Below, one piece after another: positions 32,881 through 43,796 of a stretch of DNA of 64,000 nucleotides. The notes beneath the pieces were generated by a model. The model was not told where the DNA came from, ran no database searches, and saw only the letters and a list, made by a program, of their open reading frames with translations. Origin of the DNA: Apostichopus japonicus (taxonomy: Eukaryota; Echinodermata; Holothuroidea; Aspidochirotida; Stichopodidae); contig NC_092579.1 in NCBI RefSeq assembly GCF_037975245.1, positions 10,343,678-10,407,677 of the forward strand, given 5' to 3'. A program made the translations under genes and the position numbers. Within the stretch, counting starts at the first letter, position 1; every line of letters begins with the position of its first letter.

Positions 32881-33540
32881 ACAGAAAATACACTTGTTGT
32901 CACTGTTTAATGTCAGTGTGAGTGTAGACTTGACTTTGAAGATTCTGATTCCTTCTGATGAGTATTGAAAATCCAACCACCAGACTGACTTTAGTCGATG
33001 CAGTGTGAAAATTAGACAGATTTACTATTACGTAATGTTTTTGTGACGTCAAGGGGGAAGCAAAGGATAATGCAAAATTTACATTTTCAAACTCTGCCAC
33101 TTTAGAATGGCGAATCTGATTTGAATGAAAAGTTACAGAATTTTGGAGAATATATAGATGCAAGTATTCATCGATTTTGAAGAAAAAAATAATTTGAACT
33201 TTTCACCTATGGAGGAACGAAAAATCAGCAATTACTGTGTAAACTCAATAGCGACATTCACCAATCTGAGTATAAAGCCCCGAAGGGCTTGTCGCCTTTG
33301 GCCGGTTATTGGAAAAGGATCCGGGCCAGTGGTGGCGAAACGCAACGGAAAAACCTTTCAAAAGGAGAAAGCGCAGTTTAGATGGTAGGTGGACCAAACC
33401 ATGCCCACCGCTCAAGGGGGTCTTTTACAGAACGGTCCTTTTGACAAGGTTTGGTTTGCGCTTTCCCCAAATAAAAAAAAAATGATCCTCTCCAATCGCA
33501 CCAAGACATGATCTCGTGTAGCGATCTCCGTACCAGGATA

Positions 33541-34329
33541 CTAAAGGAGAGGAACAATAAAACGATTAACAACTGTAACCTTCCCAGGGAGGGAGAGCCA
33601 CCTCCGACTGAATGTGTCGAGCCTTGCCTCCACCTGATCAGCCTTCTCGGCCCAAGTGGTGGCCTCCGGGGCACTATAACCTAGCCAGATGCCATTTACC
33701 CTGATCATGACATCTGACCAAGTAGCATCGATTGGGAGGGATTGGCCGCGCCAACCTCCTAAACGCAGCCCTTTGGTCTTGGACTTGTTAAGTCTGGCAC
33801 CAGTAGCCTCTTGGAAGGTGGCCAAAACCTTCGATAAAGGCTTGAAGGAGGCGAGGTCAGACAAAATACAAGTGACGTCATCGGCATATTGCACGCTTGC
33901 AACTCTAGCCCCACCCGGTACGTTGAAGGGTCGTAAACCTAAGCATCTGTCCAGGGAGGTACTAAGCGTTTTGCTGAATAGAAATAAAACAAACGGAGAG
34001 AGGGGACAACCCTGACGGACTCCCCTTCGAACCGGGAAGGGACCAGAAGTTAATCCGTTAACAGTGACCATGCTCGTGACGTCCTTATTTAGTAACGAGA
34101 CCCAACGAATAAACACTAAGTTCAATCCGAAGGATTCTAAGGTTCTGAACAGAAAGTCGTGATCTACCATGTCAAAGGCCTTTTCCTGGTCCAAGGAGAC
34201 CAGTTCACATGGCAAATCACGAACTTTAAGAAACTCGATAAAGTCTCTTATCAACCACAGGTTATGTTGAATACACTTGCCTCCCACAGCACAAGTCCGG
34301 AGAGGACCTACAATATCCGGCATTAACAT
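33541..34329 (-). pseudogene. Reverse transcriptase part of the Tx1/L1-like LINE
   Basis: 262 codons covering RT fingers and palm: QEKAFDMVDHDF (first catalytic Asp region), GVRQGCPLSP, and YADDVTCIL (catalytic Asp pair). It is interrupted by a frameshift at each end relative to the flanking pieces. Confidence 0.85.
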
Positions 34330-34693
34330 TCGCTAAGCGATTTCCTAATGCTTTGGCCAGGATTTTGTAGTCCACATTTAACAGCGTTATTGGACGCCTA
34401 TTAGGGTCCAAATGGTCTCCCGACTTTGGGAGGAGAACAATATTTCCAACCCGCTGTGTTTGGCTCATGTAATTCAACTGGAAAGAGGTAGCGAACACGT
34501 CTCTCAAGTCCCCACCTAGAACCTCCCAGAAGGTCCTATAGAACTCAGCAGGGAGGCCATCGGAACCGGGGGACTTTCCCTTCTTCATTGCTGCTACCGC
34601 TGTCCAGAGCTCACCAACGAAGAGATTCGAACCCAAGCTATCGTTTTTACTCTGAGGGGGGGGGGGGGGGGCCTTGTCTATACCAGACAACAA
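34262..34693 (-). pseudogene. RT N-terminal part of the Tx1/L1-like LINE
   Basis: Carries KGKSPGSDGLPAEFYRTFWE and RPITLLNVDYKILAKALGNR, the region before the catalytic core. A poly-G tract at about 34656-34671 lies in the same stretch. Confidence 0.8.
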
Positions 34694-35180
34694 GTCTTAC
34701 TGGAGGTCCTCGCTAACAGCTAGCAGCCCTGGAGTACAAGTGCGAAAAGAACGACCTAAATAATTCAGATGACTAGTGACCTGACTTAGCGTGTGTTGTT
34801 AGCAGAATTGACGTTGTGTTTATGAAGGGTGCACAATCGTACACAATCTCCCCATGAGTAGGTATTCACATCTGGTCGGTTTTCTCTCAAGTTACCCTAT
34901 TATATAGTTGACTCAATGTAATCAGTCTTACATGACAATCGTAACTCCCATATAATAACGGGCTTTGCGACAGTGTCTATTCACGGTCGATCACACCTCA
35001 AAGTTCCCCAATAGGTCCTAAGTGGCTTCCTGAGCCAAAGTTACACAATTAGAATACCAGCCATAACATATAGTCAGGGTACTAGCCCTGTTTCATTTAC
35101 ACGTTTGAGGACGGAAGGTTTGATGGTCCCGATCAGTAAAGGGCAAAGGGGGTCTGGGGAATGAATATATATGAAATATC

Positions 35181-35365
35181 CTTTTTCCAGACGGCCATCT
35201 TGGATTCTGGCCGCCATCTTAGAAGTGGGTTACCCAAGCAACATGCCATGGCCATCATCTGTTTCAGTGACCCCGGAAACACCTTTATTGACCCCTCATC
35301 TGTTCATCTCCGATTTTTACAGCCAGATATATGACATTTCCTTTTTTCTGGCGGCCATCTTGGAT
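35181..35365 (-). repeat. Inverted copy of the AAGATGGCGGC repeat
   Basis: Reverse complement of the 32555-32880 units: GGCCGCCATCTTAGAAGTGG, GTTTCAGTGACCCCGGAAAC, CTGGCGGCCATCTTGGATT. With the plus-strand copies it brackets the LINE fragment. Confidence 0.85.
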
Positions 35366-35432
35366 TTCGAGTTGGTTAGCATCATGTTTGATCTCTAGAG
35401 TAAGGCAAAATATGTCACCAAAAACAGAACTA

Positions 35433-35437
35433 GTATG

Positions 35438-35480
<43 letters not shown>
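35433..35480. repeat. (TA)n microsatellite
   Basis: ATATGT then pure AT repeat, directly beside the SINE 3' end. Confidence 0.9.
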
Positions 35481-35484
<4 letters not shown>

Positions 35485-35506
35485 AAATCAAGAACAGTGA
35501 AAAGCT

Positions 35507-35582
35507 TCCAGCCTCCACCGGGATTCGAGCCCGGGCCTTCCGCTCTGTACGCGGACACCCTAACCACTAGGCTATGGACGTT
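35507..35582 (-). mobile_element. tRNA-derived SINE head
   Basis: Minus strand reads TAGCCTAGTGGTTAGGGTGT (A-box-like) and GGGCTCGAATCCCGG (B-box) 30-35 nt apart, as in pol III promoters. It shares its 3' part (TGGAGGCTGGAAG) with the copies at 38.7-39.8 kb. Confidence 0.8.
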
Positions 35583-35763
35583 GATTGTATGTCCAGAGGT
35601 TCGAAACCGGTAAGGAAGGTCGCAATTCCACTGTAGGCGTTTGTCACCTGTATCGAACATACTAGTTCTGTTTTTAGTGACATATTTTGCCTTACTGTAG
35701 AGATCAAACATGATGCTAACCAACTCGAAATCATTTGTGAATCCTAAAGCCGGATCTCGAAAG

Positions 35764-35766
<3 letters not shown>

Positions 35767-35838
<72 letters not shown>
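35767..35838. repeat. (TA)n microsatellite
   Basis: About 70 bp of TA repeat next to the right arm of the SINE-bearing inverted repeat. Confidence 0.9.
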
Positions 35839-35839
<1 letters not shown>

Positions 35840-35844
<5 letters not shown>

Positions 35845-37211
35845 AAAATATTAAACTTGTAAATAAGCACTATGTTTGCCTTTCTGTATAATATGTAAAA
35901 AAATATGTAAAGAATACAAACAGGAAAATCTGCTGAAAATATGATATCATATTATAAAGATGAAACTGACAAACATTGCACCAGATCGCATCTAAGGACC
36001 TTCAATTGTTCAAAAATTCCTAAAGGGGAAGGGGGACACCCTTTCACCCCTCCCCATATCAATCGCAGAATGTGCCCCTCCCCAATTGCAAATTCCTGGC
36101 TACGTCGCTGTATGGTTGTGGTAAATTGGTAATAACTAGTACTTTTGCATTTTTGTGTGAGGTTGACTGGGCTATCGGTGACCCTACACACGCCCTTTAT
36201 CCGCGCATGGTTCATGTTATAACACTCTGCGTGCTATACGAAACAACATAAGCCAATGTTCCGCAGAATAGTCTATATCTCTCTGGTTCTCTTGTCTACT
36301 AGGGCAACTCATGTCACCAGATGTCAGAAATTGTCAAATCCATATCAGCAAATGGCAAAACAACAATGTAATGTCATATTGAAGTATGCGGTTCAAGAAA
36401 TCTGTCATGATTTGCTTGTAACCTGAAGGGGGAAAGGGTAATTTCGTTTTTACTGATGTAAACTCACGGTAGCCTATTTAATGAGCAAAGCAGCATAATT
36501 AATCCAAACCAAATTTGCAAAATGAGTAATTTGTTCATGTAATTTCACTGAAAGGATTCATTGAAAGAGCGAAATTGAAAGGTGCATCTTTTGCTGACGC
36601 AATGGAGGAAGTGAAAGGGAAAGGAATTCTTTGTTTTAATACAATCATGTCATATATGGGGTTATCTTTATTGCTAAATCACATAAGAATATGTGTCGAA
36701 AACATGTTTCATTTTCGAACTGTGATTTGGCCAAAAATAAATCCTTGGATAAACAACTGTTAGATGTTATTCCCGGACGACCAAGAGCTTTCACTATCTA
36801 ACGATGGAAGCATATTTGGGAATTATACAGACCCCAGTTGGCTGACATTATGTTTGATATACTTAAAATATATAAATCAAAGTTGGTGCACATAAAGTCT
36901 GTCAGCCGCATTCCTTGTTGTCACATAGAAAAGGTTTTTCCCCTTTCAGCTACGCACATAATGTTTATATGGAAATAACAAACACCCCAATTAGACTAAC
37001 ACCGACACAAGTGAAGACTTCGGAAAGTTGAAAACAACTTTTGATCGAATTTTTTTCAGATGCTTACGAGACTCCGTAGAATATTGAAAGTAGTTTTCAG
37101 CTCACAAAGCAAAGTCTTTAATTAATTGCGCATGCAAGAACCTAAATAAAGAGGGGTGTTAGCACTTACCGTATACAGAAGGCTAAAACAAAACACGTCG
37201 CTAGTGCAACG
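35840..37211. other. Intergenic region upstream of the Ig-domain gene
   Basis: No coding exon recognised. A fragment at about 36020-36110 (CCCTCCCCAATTGCAAATTC, GGCTACGTCGCTG) looks like one end of a hAT-like element. A TAAATAAAG box at 37143 lies about 70 bp before the first ATG and could be a weak TATA element. Confidence 0.4.
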
Positions 37212-37290
37212 ATGATTTTTGGTACATTTATCATGGCGGGCATATTGTTCTTTATCGGAACACTTGCCTTACAGCCAACAGAGGCATCGG
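37212..37290 (+). CDS. Ig gene exon 1, signal peptide
   Basis: 79 nt from ATG (context ACGATGA) to donor TCGG|GTAAGC. Hydrophobic core GILFFIGTLAL, likely cleavage after EASG. Confidence 0.7.
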
Positions 37291-38424
37291 GTAAGCAAAA
37301 ATATTTGTGTTCATAATATCTTTTTGAGTTATGTAATGTATAGTGAGCGTGTTGGAACGAGTCTGTATTATGTCGATGTTAACGAGTTTCTACCGAAATA
37401 ATTTCTCTTCTAGTTTCTTCACATGGACGCATCACCAAAAGGCAGGCAGTGAATACAAGGTTGGCAACAGTTGGCTTCTCCACCAACATTACATGTTCCT
37501 TTAATTCATCTTCCAGTGAGTATGTACTAACTTGGAAGAAAGATGGGAACATAATAAAGTTTTACGATCCACAAGAATCTTTACATGTGTCTGATACCCA
37601 GGGACAACGATTCTACACCATAACACCCCTGAAGCGAACTGCAACGCTGCACATTAAGAATGTTACTTTCAATGATGCTGGTGATTACGTCTGTAAAAAA
37701 ACTCCCAGGGTAGCAGGAAATTCGGAGGTATGCAGTTGGGTAATAATTGTTCAAGGTATGTCGCACTGCTTTCATATTTCTAAACTAAACATTTGTAGTC
37801 TTCAGCCTCTGTAGAAGATCCTGTTAGGATCGAAACGTCAGGCCCTCTTACTTTTACACACTTGTAGTCTTGTCAACACATCGACGTAGCATGTAACCCG
37901 TACCATAAAATAGTTTCTAAAATACTATAAATAAGGCACACTTTATATTCAAACCAACTTGCATGGCTAGCAAAATCTGTTAAGATATTGTTAACATGTT
38001 CTTATCGGTTGGTGAGAAGAAGAACAAATTGTCACAGCATAAATTTAAGTGATGCTGTATGTGAAACAAAAGATATCCATTATATTTCTTATCGTTGTTA
38101 TTGCAGGTACAACTACTGTAATGTGGAAACCTCCAAGCCCGTCAACTACATCAATTATTGTAGAACGTTATACTTGTGTCAACATAACATGTATTTCTGA
38201 AGGATATCCACCTGTTAATGTAACATTACAAAAGTATACTGATAACTCAAACAAGCCATGGATGAACACAGACTTAGTTCCACGAATAAAGCTGGAGGGG
38301 AACCAAACAACATGGTATTTTGTTTATAACTTGACAAGTGCGACATTTGACAGATTAAGATGTTTCGCTGATAACATCTTTACCAAGCACACACAAGACC
38401 AAGGATTTCTTGTGGAAACAGAAA
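37212..38424 (+). CDS. Immunoglobulin-superfamily protein, 5' exons
   Basis: Three exons, every junction phase 1, the usual layout of Ig-domain genes. Exon 1 (37212-37290) is a signal peptide: MIFGTFIMAGILFFIGTLAL. Exon 2 (37414-37755) is a V-type Ig domain with ITCSFNSSSSEYVLTWKKDG and FNDAGDYVCKK (both Cys, the core Trp and the DxGxYxC motif). Exon 3 (38107-38424) is a second Ig-like domain with NITCISEGYPPVNVTL and RLRCFADN, without the DxGxYxC motif. At least five NxS/T sites suggest a glycosylated surface or secreted protein, perhaps a receptor or recognition molecule. No transmembrane exon or stop was found; the last donor (GAAA|GTAAGT) requires more exons, and SINE repeats follow at once. 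Not assigned to a named family. Confidence 0.75.
37414..37755 (+). CDS. Ig gene exon 2, V-type Ig domain
   Basis: Acceptor TTTCTCTTCTAG, donor CAAG|GTATGT. One exon encodes one domain, about 114 residues, with the intradomain disulfide Cys pair and Trp in place. Confidence 0.82.
37800..37862. mobile_element. Solo arm of the GATCCTGCTAGGATC MITE
   Basis: CTTCAGCCTCTGTAGAAGAT then CCTGTTAGGATCGAAACGTC and TTACTTTTACACAC: one arm of the family at 962 and 10756, here in the intron between Ig exons 2 and 3. Confidence 0.75.
38107..38424 (+). CDS. Ig gene exon 3, second Ig-like domain
   Basis: Acceptor CGTTGTTATTGCAG, donor GAAA|GTAAGT, 106 residues. Cys in CVNITCISEG and RLRCFADN; several NxT sites (NVT, NQT, NLT). 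Confidence 0.75.
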
Positions 38425-38605
38425 GTAAGTAATATAAACTAGGAAAACAACTTGGCTTAGGCCTATATGAATCAAGCGGTGTTTCTTATTTACGAACTAG
38501 ACAAAAACTTACATATTAACCTTATTATAAACGCTTCGGCCTACAAAAGGCGAAACCGTTGTACAAAATGTAACAGTGTAGCCAGGCGACAGACAGTGAT
38601 AAGGT

Positions 38606-38607
<2 letters not shown>

Positions 38608-38653
<46 letters not shown>
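38608..38653. repeat. (TA)n microsatellite
   Basis: Joins directly to a SINE head whose A-box is cut off. Confidence 0.9.
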
Positions 38654-38654
<1 letters not shown>

Positions 38655-38656
<2 letters not shown>

Positions 38657-39060
38657 TATAGGGTGTCCGCATATAAAGCGGGAGGCCCTGGTTCGAATCC
38701 CGGTGGAGTGTGAAAGTTTTTACACTGTTCTTGATTTACAACTCATTTCTCATTACATCTCTTTCGAGATCCGGCTTTAGGAATCACAATTGATTTTCGA
38801 GTTGGTTAGCATCATGTTTGATCTCTAGAGTAGGGCAAATATGTCACCAAAAACAGAACTAGTATTGTTCGATACAGGTGACTAACGCCTACAGTGGAAT
38901 TACGACCTTCCTAGCCGGTTGCGAACCTCTGGACATACAATCAGCGTCCATAGCCTAGTGGTTAGAGTGTCTGCATATACAGCGGGAGGAACGGGTTCGA
39001 ATCCTGGTAGAGGCTGGAAGATTTTTCACTGTTCTAGATTTTCTAACTCATTACGTTTTC

Positions 39061-39153
<93 letters not shown>

Positions 39154-39850
39154 CATTTGCCTTCGTCGTTTAACTCCATTTCATTCACATTAAGTCTGTT
39201 CAAAGTATCTCATTCGAGATCCGGCTTTAGGAATCACAAATAATTTCGAGTTAGTTAGCATCATGTTTGATCTCTAGAGTAGGGGCAAATATGTCACCGA
39301 AAACAGAACTAGTATTGTTCGATACAGGTGACTAACGCCTACAGTGGAATTACGACCTTCCTTATCGATTTCGAACCTCTGGACATACAATCAGCGTCCA
39401 TAGTCTAGTGGTTAGAGTGTCCGCATATACAGCGGGAGGCACGGGTTTGAACCCTAGTGGAGGCTGGAAGTTTTTTCACTGTTCTGGAGTTTCTACTCAT
39501 TACGTTTTCAATTATGTATATATTCATTTGCCTTCGTCGTTTAACTCCATTTCATTAACATTAAGTCTGTTCAAAGTATCTCATTTGAGATCCGGCTTTA
39601 GGAATCACAAATAATTTCGAGTTAGTTAGCATCATGTTTGATCTCTAGAGTAGGGCAAATATGTCACAAAAAACAGAACTAGTATTGTTCGACACAGGCG
39701 ACTAACGCCTACAGTGGAATTACGACCGTCTTTACCCGGTTTCGAACCTCTGGACATACAATCAGCGTCCAAAGCCTAATGGTTAGAGTGTCTGCATATA
39801 GAGTGGGAGGCACGGGTTCGAGTCCCGGTGGAGGCTGGAAGTTTTTTTTA
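38655..39850 (+). repeat. Tandem array of tRNA-derived SINE units
   Basis: Four SINE heads (about 38660-38712 truncated, 38943-39018, 39395-39470, 39762-39836), each with GTGGTTAGAGTGTCTGC-type A-box and GGTTCGAATCC-type B-box. Between them the same body repeats: GAGATCCGGCTTTAGGAATC, GTTAGCATCATGTTTGATCT, AAAAACAGAACTAGTA, CTAACGCCTACAGTGGAATT. Unit lengths are about 446 and 369 bp, the difference being a (TA)n tract at 39061-39150. Confidence 0.85.
39061..39150. repeat. (TA)n microsatellite
   Basis: About 90 bp of AT repeat inside one unit of the SINE array. Confidence 0.92.
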
Positions 39851-40009
39851 CCGTTAAAAAGATACAAAAAAGAAAAGTTGGAGTGATCGATAACACAAAA
39901 TGAATATAAAACAAATAAAGAAAGCCCCTCATCTATTATTATTTTTACGACGCTCAAGCAACCACAAATGTGAGAGAAGCCGCAAGGGTTTATGGGTTAC
40001 AACTTACAC

Positions 40010-40415
40010 GTCAGGTGGCTTCCAATTCACATTCTTTGCACTGGTTGCCTGTTGAATTCAGAATTAAGTTCACTCTCCTGGTGTATAAGTGCATTCATGG
40101 AATAGCACCGGACGATCTGTCCTTCCAGGTCAATACTCGTTATACCTAGCGTTCTAGCAATACACTCACTCTCACTGTTCCCAGAACTAAACTGAAAACC
40201 TATGGCGACCGTGCCTTTCCATCAGCCGGGCCCAAGCTCTGGAATGGTCTGCCCATATCTGTGCTCTCCATATCTCCCACTCTCAGTCAGTTCAAGTCTT
40301 GCTTGAAGACTCATTTTTTTCAAGTTGGCGTTCTATTAGGGTTGTACAGCGCTATTGAATACTTTGTAGATTTTAGCGCTTTATAAGTTCATTTATTATT
40401 TTTAATATTATTGTA
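40010..40415 (+). mobile_element. CR1/L2-like LINE 3' end
   Basis: Decayed ORF2 C-terminus: LHWLPVEFRIKFTLLVYKCI, HGIAPDDLS, then TVPRTKLKTYGDRAFPSAG, PKLWNGLPISV and FKSCLKTHFF. These are the standard tail motifs of CR1/L2-like LINEs. It is followed by GCGCTTTATAAGTTCATTTA and a T/A-rich tail. 5'-truncated, with one in-frame stop. Confidence 0.8.
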
Positions 40416-40494
40416 ACTCAAATTTGGAATCTTTTCTATTTAAAACGTCATATTCAGATTGGAAAACCGTCGATTGCTCTTGGATGAAAAACCC

Positions 40495-40605
40495 ACCTTA
40501 CTATGACCCGGCCAGGTCTCGAACCCGGAACCTCCCGAATACTAAGACTCATTGTTTCAAATGCCACCGCCTTTATCCACTCGGCTACAGTACTGGTTCG
40601 AAATC
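40495..40605 (-). mobile_element. tRNA-Ser/Leu-like SINE
   Basis: Minus strand reads TGTAGCCGAGTGGATAAAGG (A-box GTAGCCGAGTGG typical of class II tRNAs), a variable-arm-like stretch, and GGGTTCGAGACCTGG (B-box). Different from the SINE family at 39 kb. Downstream lies the truncated end of the Gypsy element. Confidence 0.7.
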
Positions 40606-40737
40606 CACAACTTCCCACAGATAAAGAGCATTGCACGCGTGTGTGGGTCTGCGATGATAGGAAGTGCCTGTAGAAGTAGCTCTGACGGTAGACGATGTAG
40701 CTGGCGGTATGATAATATAACCGTCGGTGAGTGTAAG

Positions 40738-41914
40738 CTACGGAGAGTGCTTATTTTCATCCTGATCAGTCCACGCTACTTTATGCCGGTCAAGCGACAC
40801 TGTGTCGTGCTTAGAATTTATGTCGACCACAAAATAGCTGTCTCCTCGGGAGATTACTCGGCACGGACCGCGATATGGCGGTTGAAACGGCCTTTTGACG
40901 GTATCATCGCGGACCCACACATGCGTGCAACGGTTCATATCTGTGTGAAGTTGTGGCTTTCGAACGTGAGCTCTAGTTCCGGTGGGGCTTAGCTGAGACA
41001 TTTGTGTCCGACAGGCGTTCAACATAACGGTAAGGTCGGGGTGCGTTTAGGCTCATATTGACTGACCAAGTCACAATGTAATATCAAGGTTGTACCATAA
41101 ACCAGTCCAGCGGTGCTACAGCCGATGTCTTCTTTGAGCGCCGATCGGATACCAAGTAAGACAAATGGTAATAAGTCACTCCAATGCGTATGGTCATGTT
41201 GCGCTTGATGACAACCTTTAATTGCCGGTGGTAGCGTTCTACTAAACCATTGGATTCCTTATGGTATACCGTGGTACGAATGCGTTTGCTTCCTAACAGC
41301 AGGATAGTTCAAATTCCCCGCCTCTGATCGTAGCTGGTGTGCCAAACGTGATATCCATCGAGAGAGAAAGGCTTTTGCGACAGTTTCGGTGGTGATATTG
41401 GGGATGAAAATGGCTTCAGGTCATCTTGTGAATCGATCTACAATATTCATTAAGTACCCATATCCATTTGATGGTGGCAATGTGTACATGATTATAGCGC
41501 GCACCTGGGCAACCGAAAGTACCAAGTTGTGTAACGGTGTTTCTATGCACTTTTGACCGTTGGCAGTCTAGACAAGATTCAACCCAGTGTCTCACATCTT
41601 TGTTAATATTGGTCCACACAATTCGATCCGTTACTAAGCGTTGAGTCGCGCGTATGCCAAGATACGATCAACCATGTATGGCGCTAAAAACAGTACGCCG
41701 CAAGTTTTCGGAACGTTAGGTCACGGTGGTCCGGTTTATACATCACAGAGTATTGTTCCATCAGATTAAGGTAAAGAAATTTTCTGGAATACGAGTGATG
41801 AAGATTCCAGGAGTGAAGTTCGGGGTCGTCCTTTTGAGCTTGCGCAAATTGCGCGTAGTCCAATGGAGTAGAGATAGGAGCCTTTGTAAAAGAATATATT
41901 TCCACGCGAGACAA
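40738..41914 (-). pseudogene. Gypsy integrase remnant
   Basis: Upstream linker SRVEIYSFTKAPI, HHCC-side residues WVESCLDCQRSKVHRNT, then a broken core, and a C-terminal domain (FQPPYRGPCRVISRGDSYFV, LDRHKVAW). Several frameshifts. Confidence 0.78.
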
Positions 41915-42011
41915 CGCGTCTGCGACAACATGGTTTTTACCACTGACGTGACGTATGTCCGTGGTAAATTGGGACGCAAAATCTAGATGTCTAATTTCTG
42001 GTAAAAATTCA

Positions 42012-42900
42012 TTAAACCGACGTCTTCGCGAAGTTTGCGTTAGGACGTTGGTTGGGGGAAATTATCAATAGCTTTGACCTTCGCCGGTAGTGGGTGGGTT
42101 CCTGTGGAATCAACTGTGTGTCCAAGAAATTCAAGTATAGGAACTCCAAACTGACTTTTACTTGGGTTAATGACAAATCGTAGTCTTGAAGTCGGTTAAA
42201 CAGTTGTCTCAAATGCTCCATATGTTCCCTTTTTGATTTACTAGCAATGAGTATATCATCGATGTTGACACAATTCCAGTCAACGAGTTACCTCATCCCT
42301 GAAGCGCTGGAATGTTTGAGACCAAATGGCATGCGTTTGAATTCGAACAGACCGAAATGTGTTGTTATTGGCGTTTTGCTAATGTCCAACTCCTCAACCG
42401 GGATTTGGTGATATGCGAGCACTAGGTCTATCTTTGAAAAAAAAAACGTTTGCGCCATTAAGTGACGCAGAAAAGTCTTTTAGATGCGGTATGGGAATGG
42501 TCACGTTATTTATTTCACGATAATCCCCATATGGTCTCCTTTCATCGTTATTCTTTCAAATCATGTGAAAGGGAATGCCCATCGGCTATCCGACGGGCGC
42601 ACTATGCCCAGCTGCATCATGTTTTTGAATTCTTGACGCACAGTTTTGAGTTTGCTGCGTGTTTGACAGCAGATTCTTCGAAATTGACACGAAAAAGGCT
42701 GGGGAATTCCGCAAGAAGCGCGCTGTAACCAGAGTCGCTTTGCGTAGTAGCGGAAGTTAGGCAAAGTGTTTTTAGCGGCGCGTTAGTTCCTTTGATGAAC
42801 AGATTTGTGGTTGTGTCAATAAGTTTGTTGTGCTTAACATCTACTTACAAGCCAAAATTGAGCACGATATCACAGCCTAAACTAAACAGTTTTTTAGTTT
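42012..42900 (-). pseudogene. Gypsy protease-RT remnant, copy 3
   Basis: Decayed frames matching the RT segments at 43.85-44.47 and 45.4-45.79 kb; the plus-strand shadows at 42462-42728 and 44017-44283 are near-identical over 88 codons. The RT joins directly to the RNase H C-terminus at about 41.99 kb, lacking the RNase H body. Confidence 0.7.
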
Positions 42901-43283
42901 GCTATATACCAAAAATCTACGGGAATCGTGTCCTGAGACATTATGTCAAGCGCCAATGAACGTTGGCCAAACGTTGGAATTGTGCTGTTTACAGCTTGAA
43001 GCGTTGGTCCTTTGTCGCAATTTCGAAGATCTGTGCGCGCAGGAGATATAACACTGACTACCGCCCAGTTTCTATGAGAAAACGTGTGTTATTGATTCGA
43101 TCTCGCGCGTAAAACAGGCCACTTGTGACCTGACCAACGTTTGCCGCCACTATGCGTTAGCCTGAGCGTTTTCCGAATTATTAGACGTGCTAGAAAAATT
43201 GCACAGTGGTCTGGAGATTTTTGCAGCAGTGCAGCACATTTGATGATACCAACACATGCCTGGCGGGCCGTTTATCGCGTTTC

Positions 43284-43796
43284 CTACAGTTTGTTGATTA
43301 GTAGAAGTGTTACGCTATCGACCGCGATTCTAATTTCTTTAGGCGAATACTTATCAGAGTTCGTGCTCAATGTATAAGTAAGGGGTTTGTGGTCTGTGAA
43401 AATCGTGAATTGTCGTCCCTCTAATGTGGAGCGGAAATGTTTAAGCGTTAGATAAATGGCAAGCAGTTCGATTCCAAATGCACCGTATCTAGACTCAGTA
43501 CTACCTAGCTTTTGAGAGAAGAAAGACAACGGTTGCCAAGATCCATCTCGGTAGTGCTGAAGTACGCCTCCGACGGCCAGATCCGAGGCATCCACCATGA
43601 CGGAAAGTGGTAAATTGGGATCTGTATGTGTAAGTAGAGTAGCTTGCGCAGGCGCGGTTTTGCTAGCTGTAACAGCTTCAGAGGCTTCATCTGTCCAAGT
43701 CAAGGGTGCTGCATTTCGGTTGTTACCCGCAATTAAATCCGCGAGATGGCGAAGAAGTTCAGCACATTGCGGTATAAATAGGTGGTAAAAATTCAT
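43284..43796 (-). pseudogene. Gypsy RNase H, copy 2
   Basis: 170 codons nearly identical to copy 1 and longer at the end (STNSDKYSPKEIR) before the junction into unrelated residues. Encoded right after RT-connection sequence at about 43.85 kb. Confidence 0.88.

Larger units (their letters stand above)
33380..34700 (-). mobile_element. Tx1/L1-like LINE fragment
   Basis: Minus-strand reverse transcriptase in two frames. The 5' part (34262-34693) has MKKGKSPGSDGLPAEFY and LLPKSGDHLDPNRRPITLLN. The 3' part (33541-34329) has LVSLDQEKAFDMVDHDFLF, RRGVRQGCPLSPFVLFLFS and the catalytic YADD. A further frameshift near 33545 leads to a C-terminal piece (RPLERWAWFGPP). The residue pattern is that of the L1/Tx1 group. 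No endonuclease region is present, so it is 5'-truncated, and the frameshifts make it dead. Confidence 0.85.
35366..35735. repeat. Inverted repeat enclosing a tRNA-derived SINE
   Basis: GTTGGTTAGCATCATGTTTG ... AAAACAGAACTAGTA at 35372-35435 is repeated inverted at 35663-35728. Between the arms lie a (TA)n tract and a minus-strand SINE head. Confidence 0.8.

Noticed and set aside
38943-39018. Genuine tRNA genes in the 35.5-39.8 kb region
   Set aside because: A- and B-boxes are present but the acceptor stems do not pair cleanly, and the same extended body follows each copy, so these are tRNA-derived SINEs.
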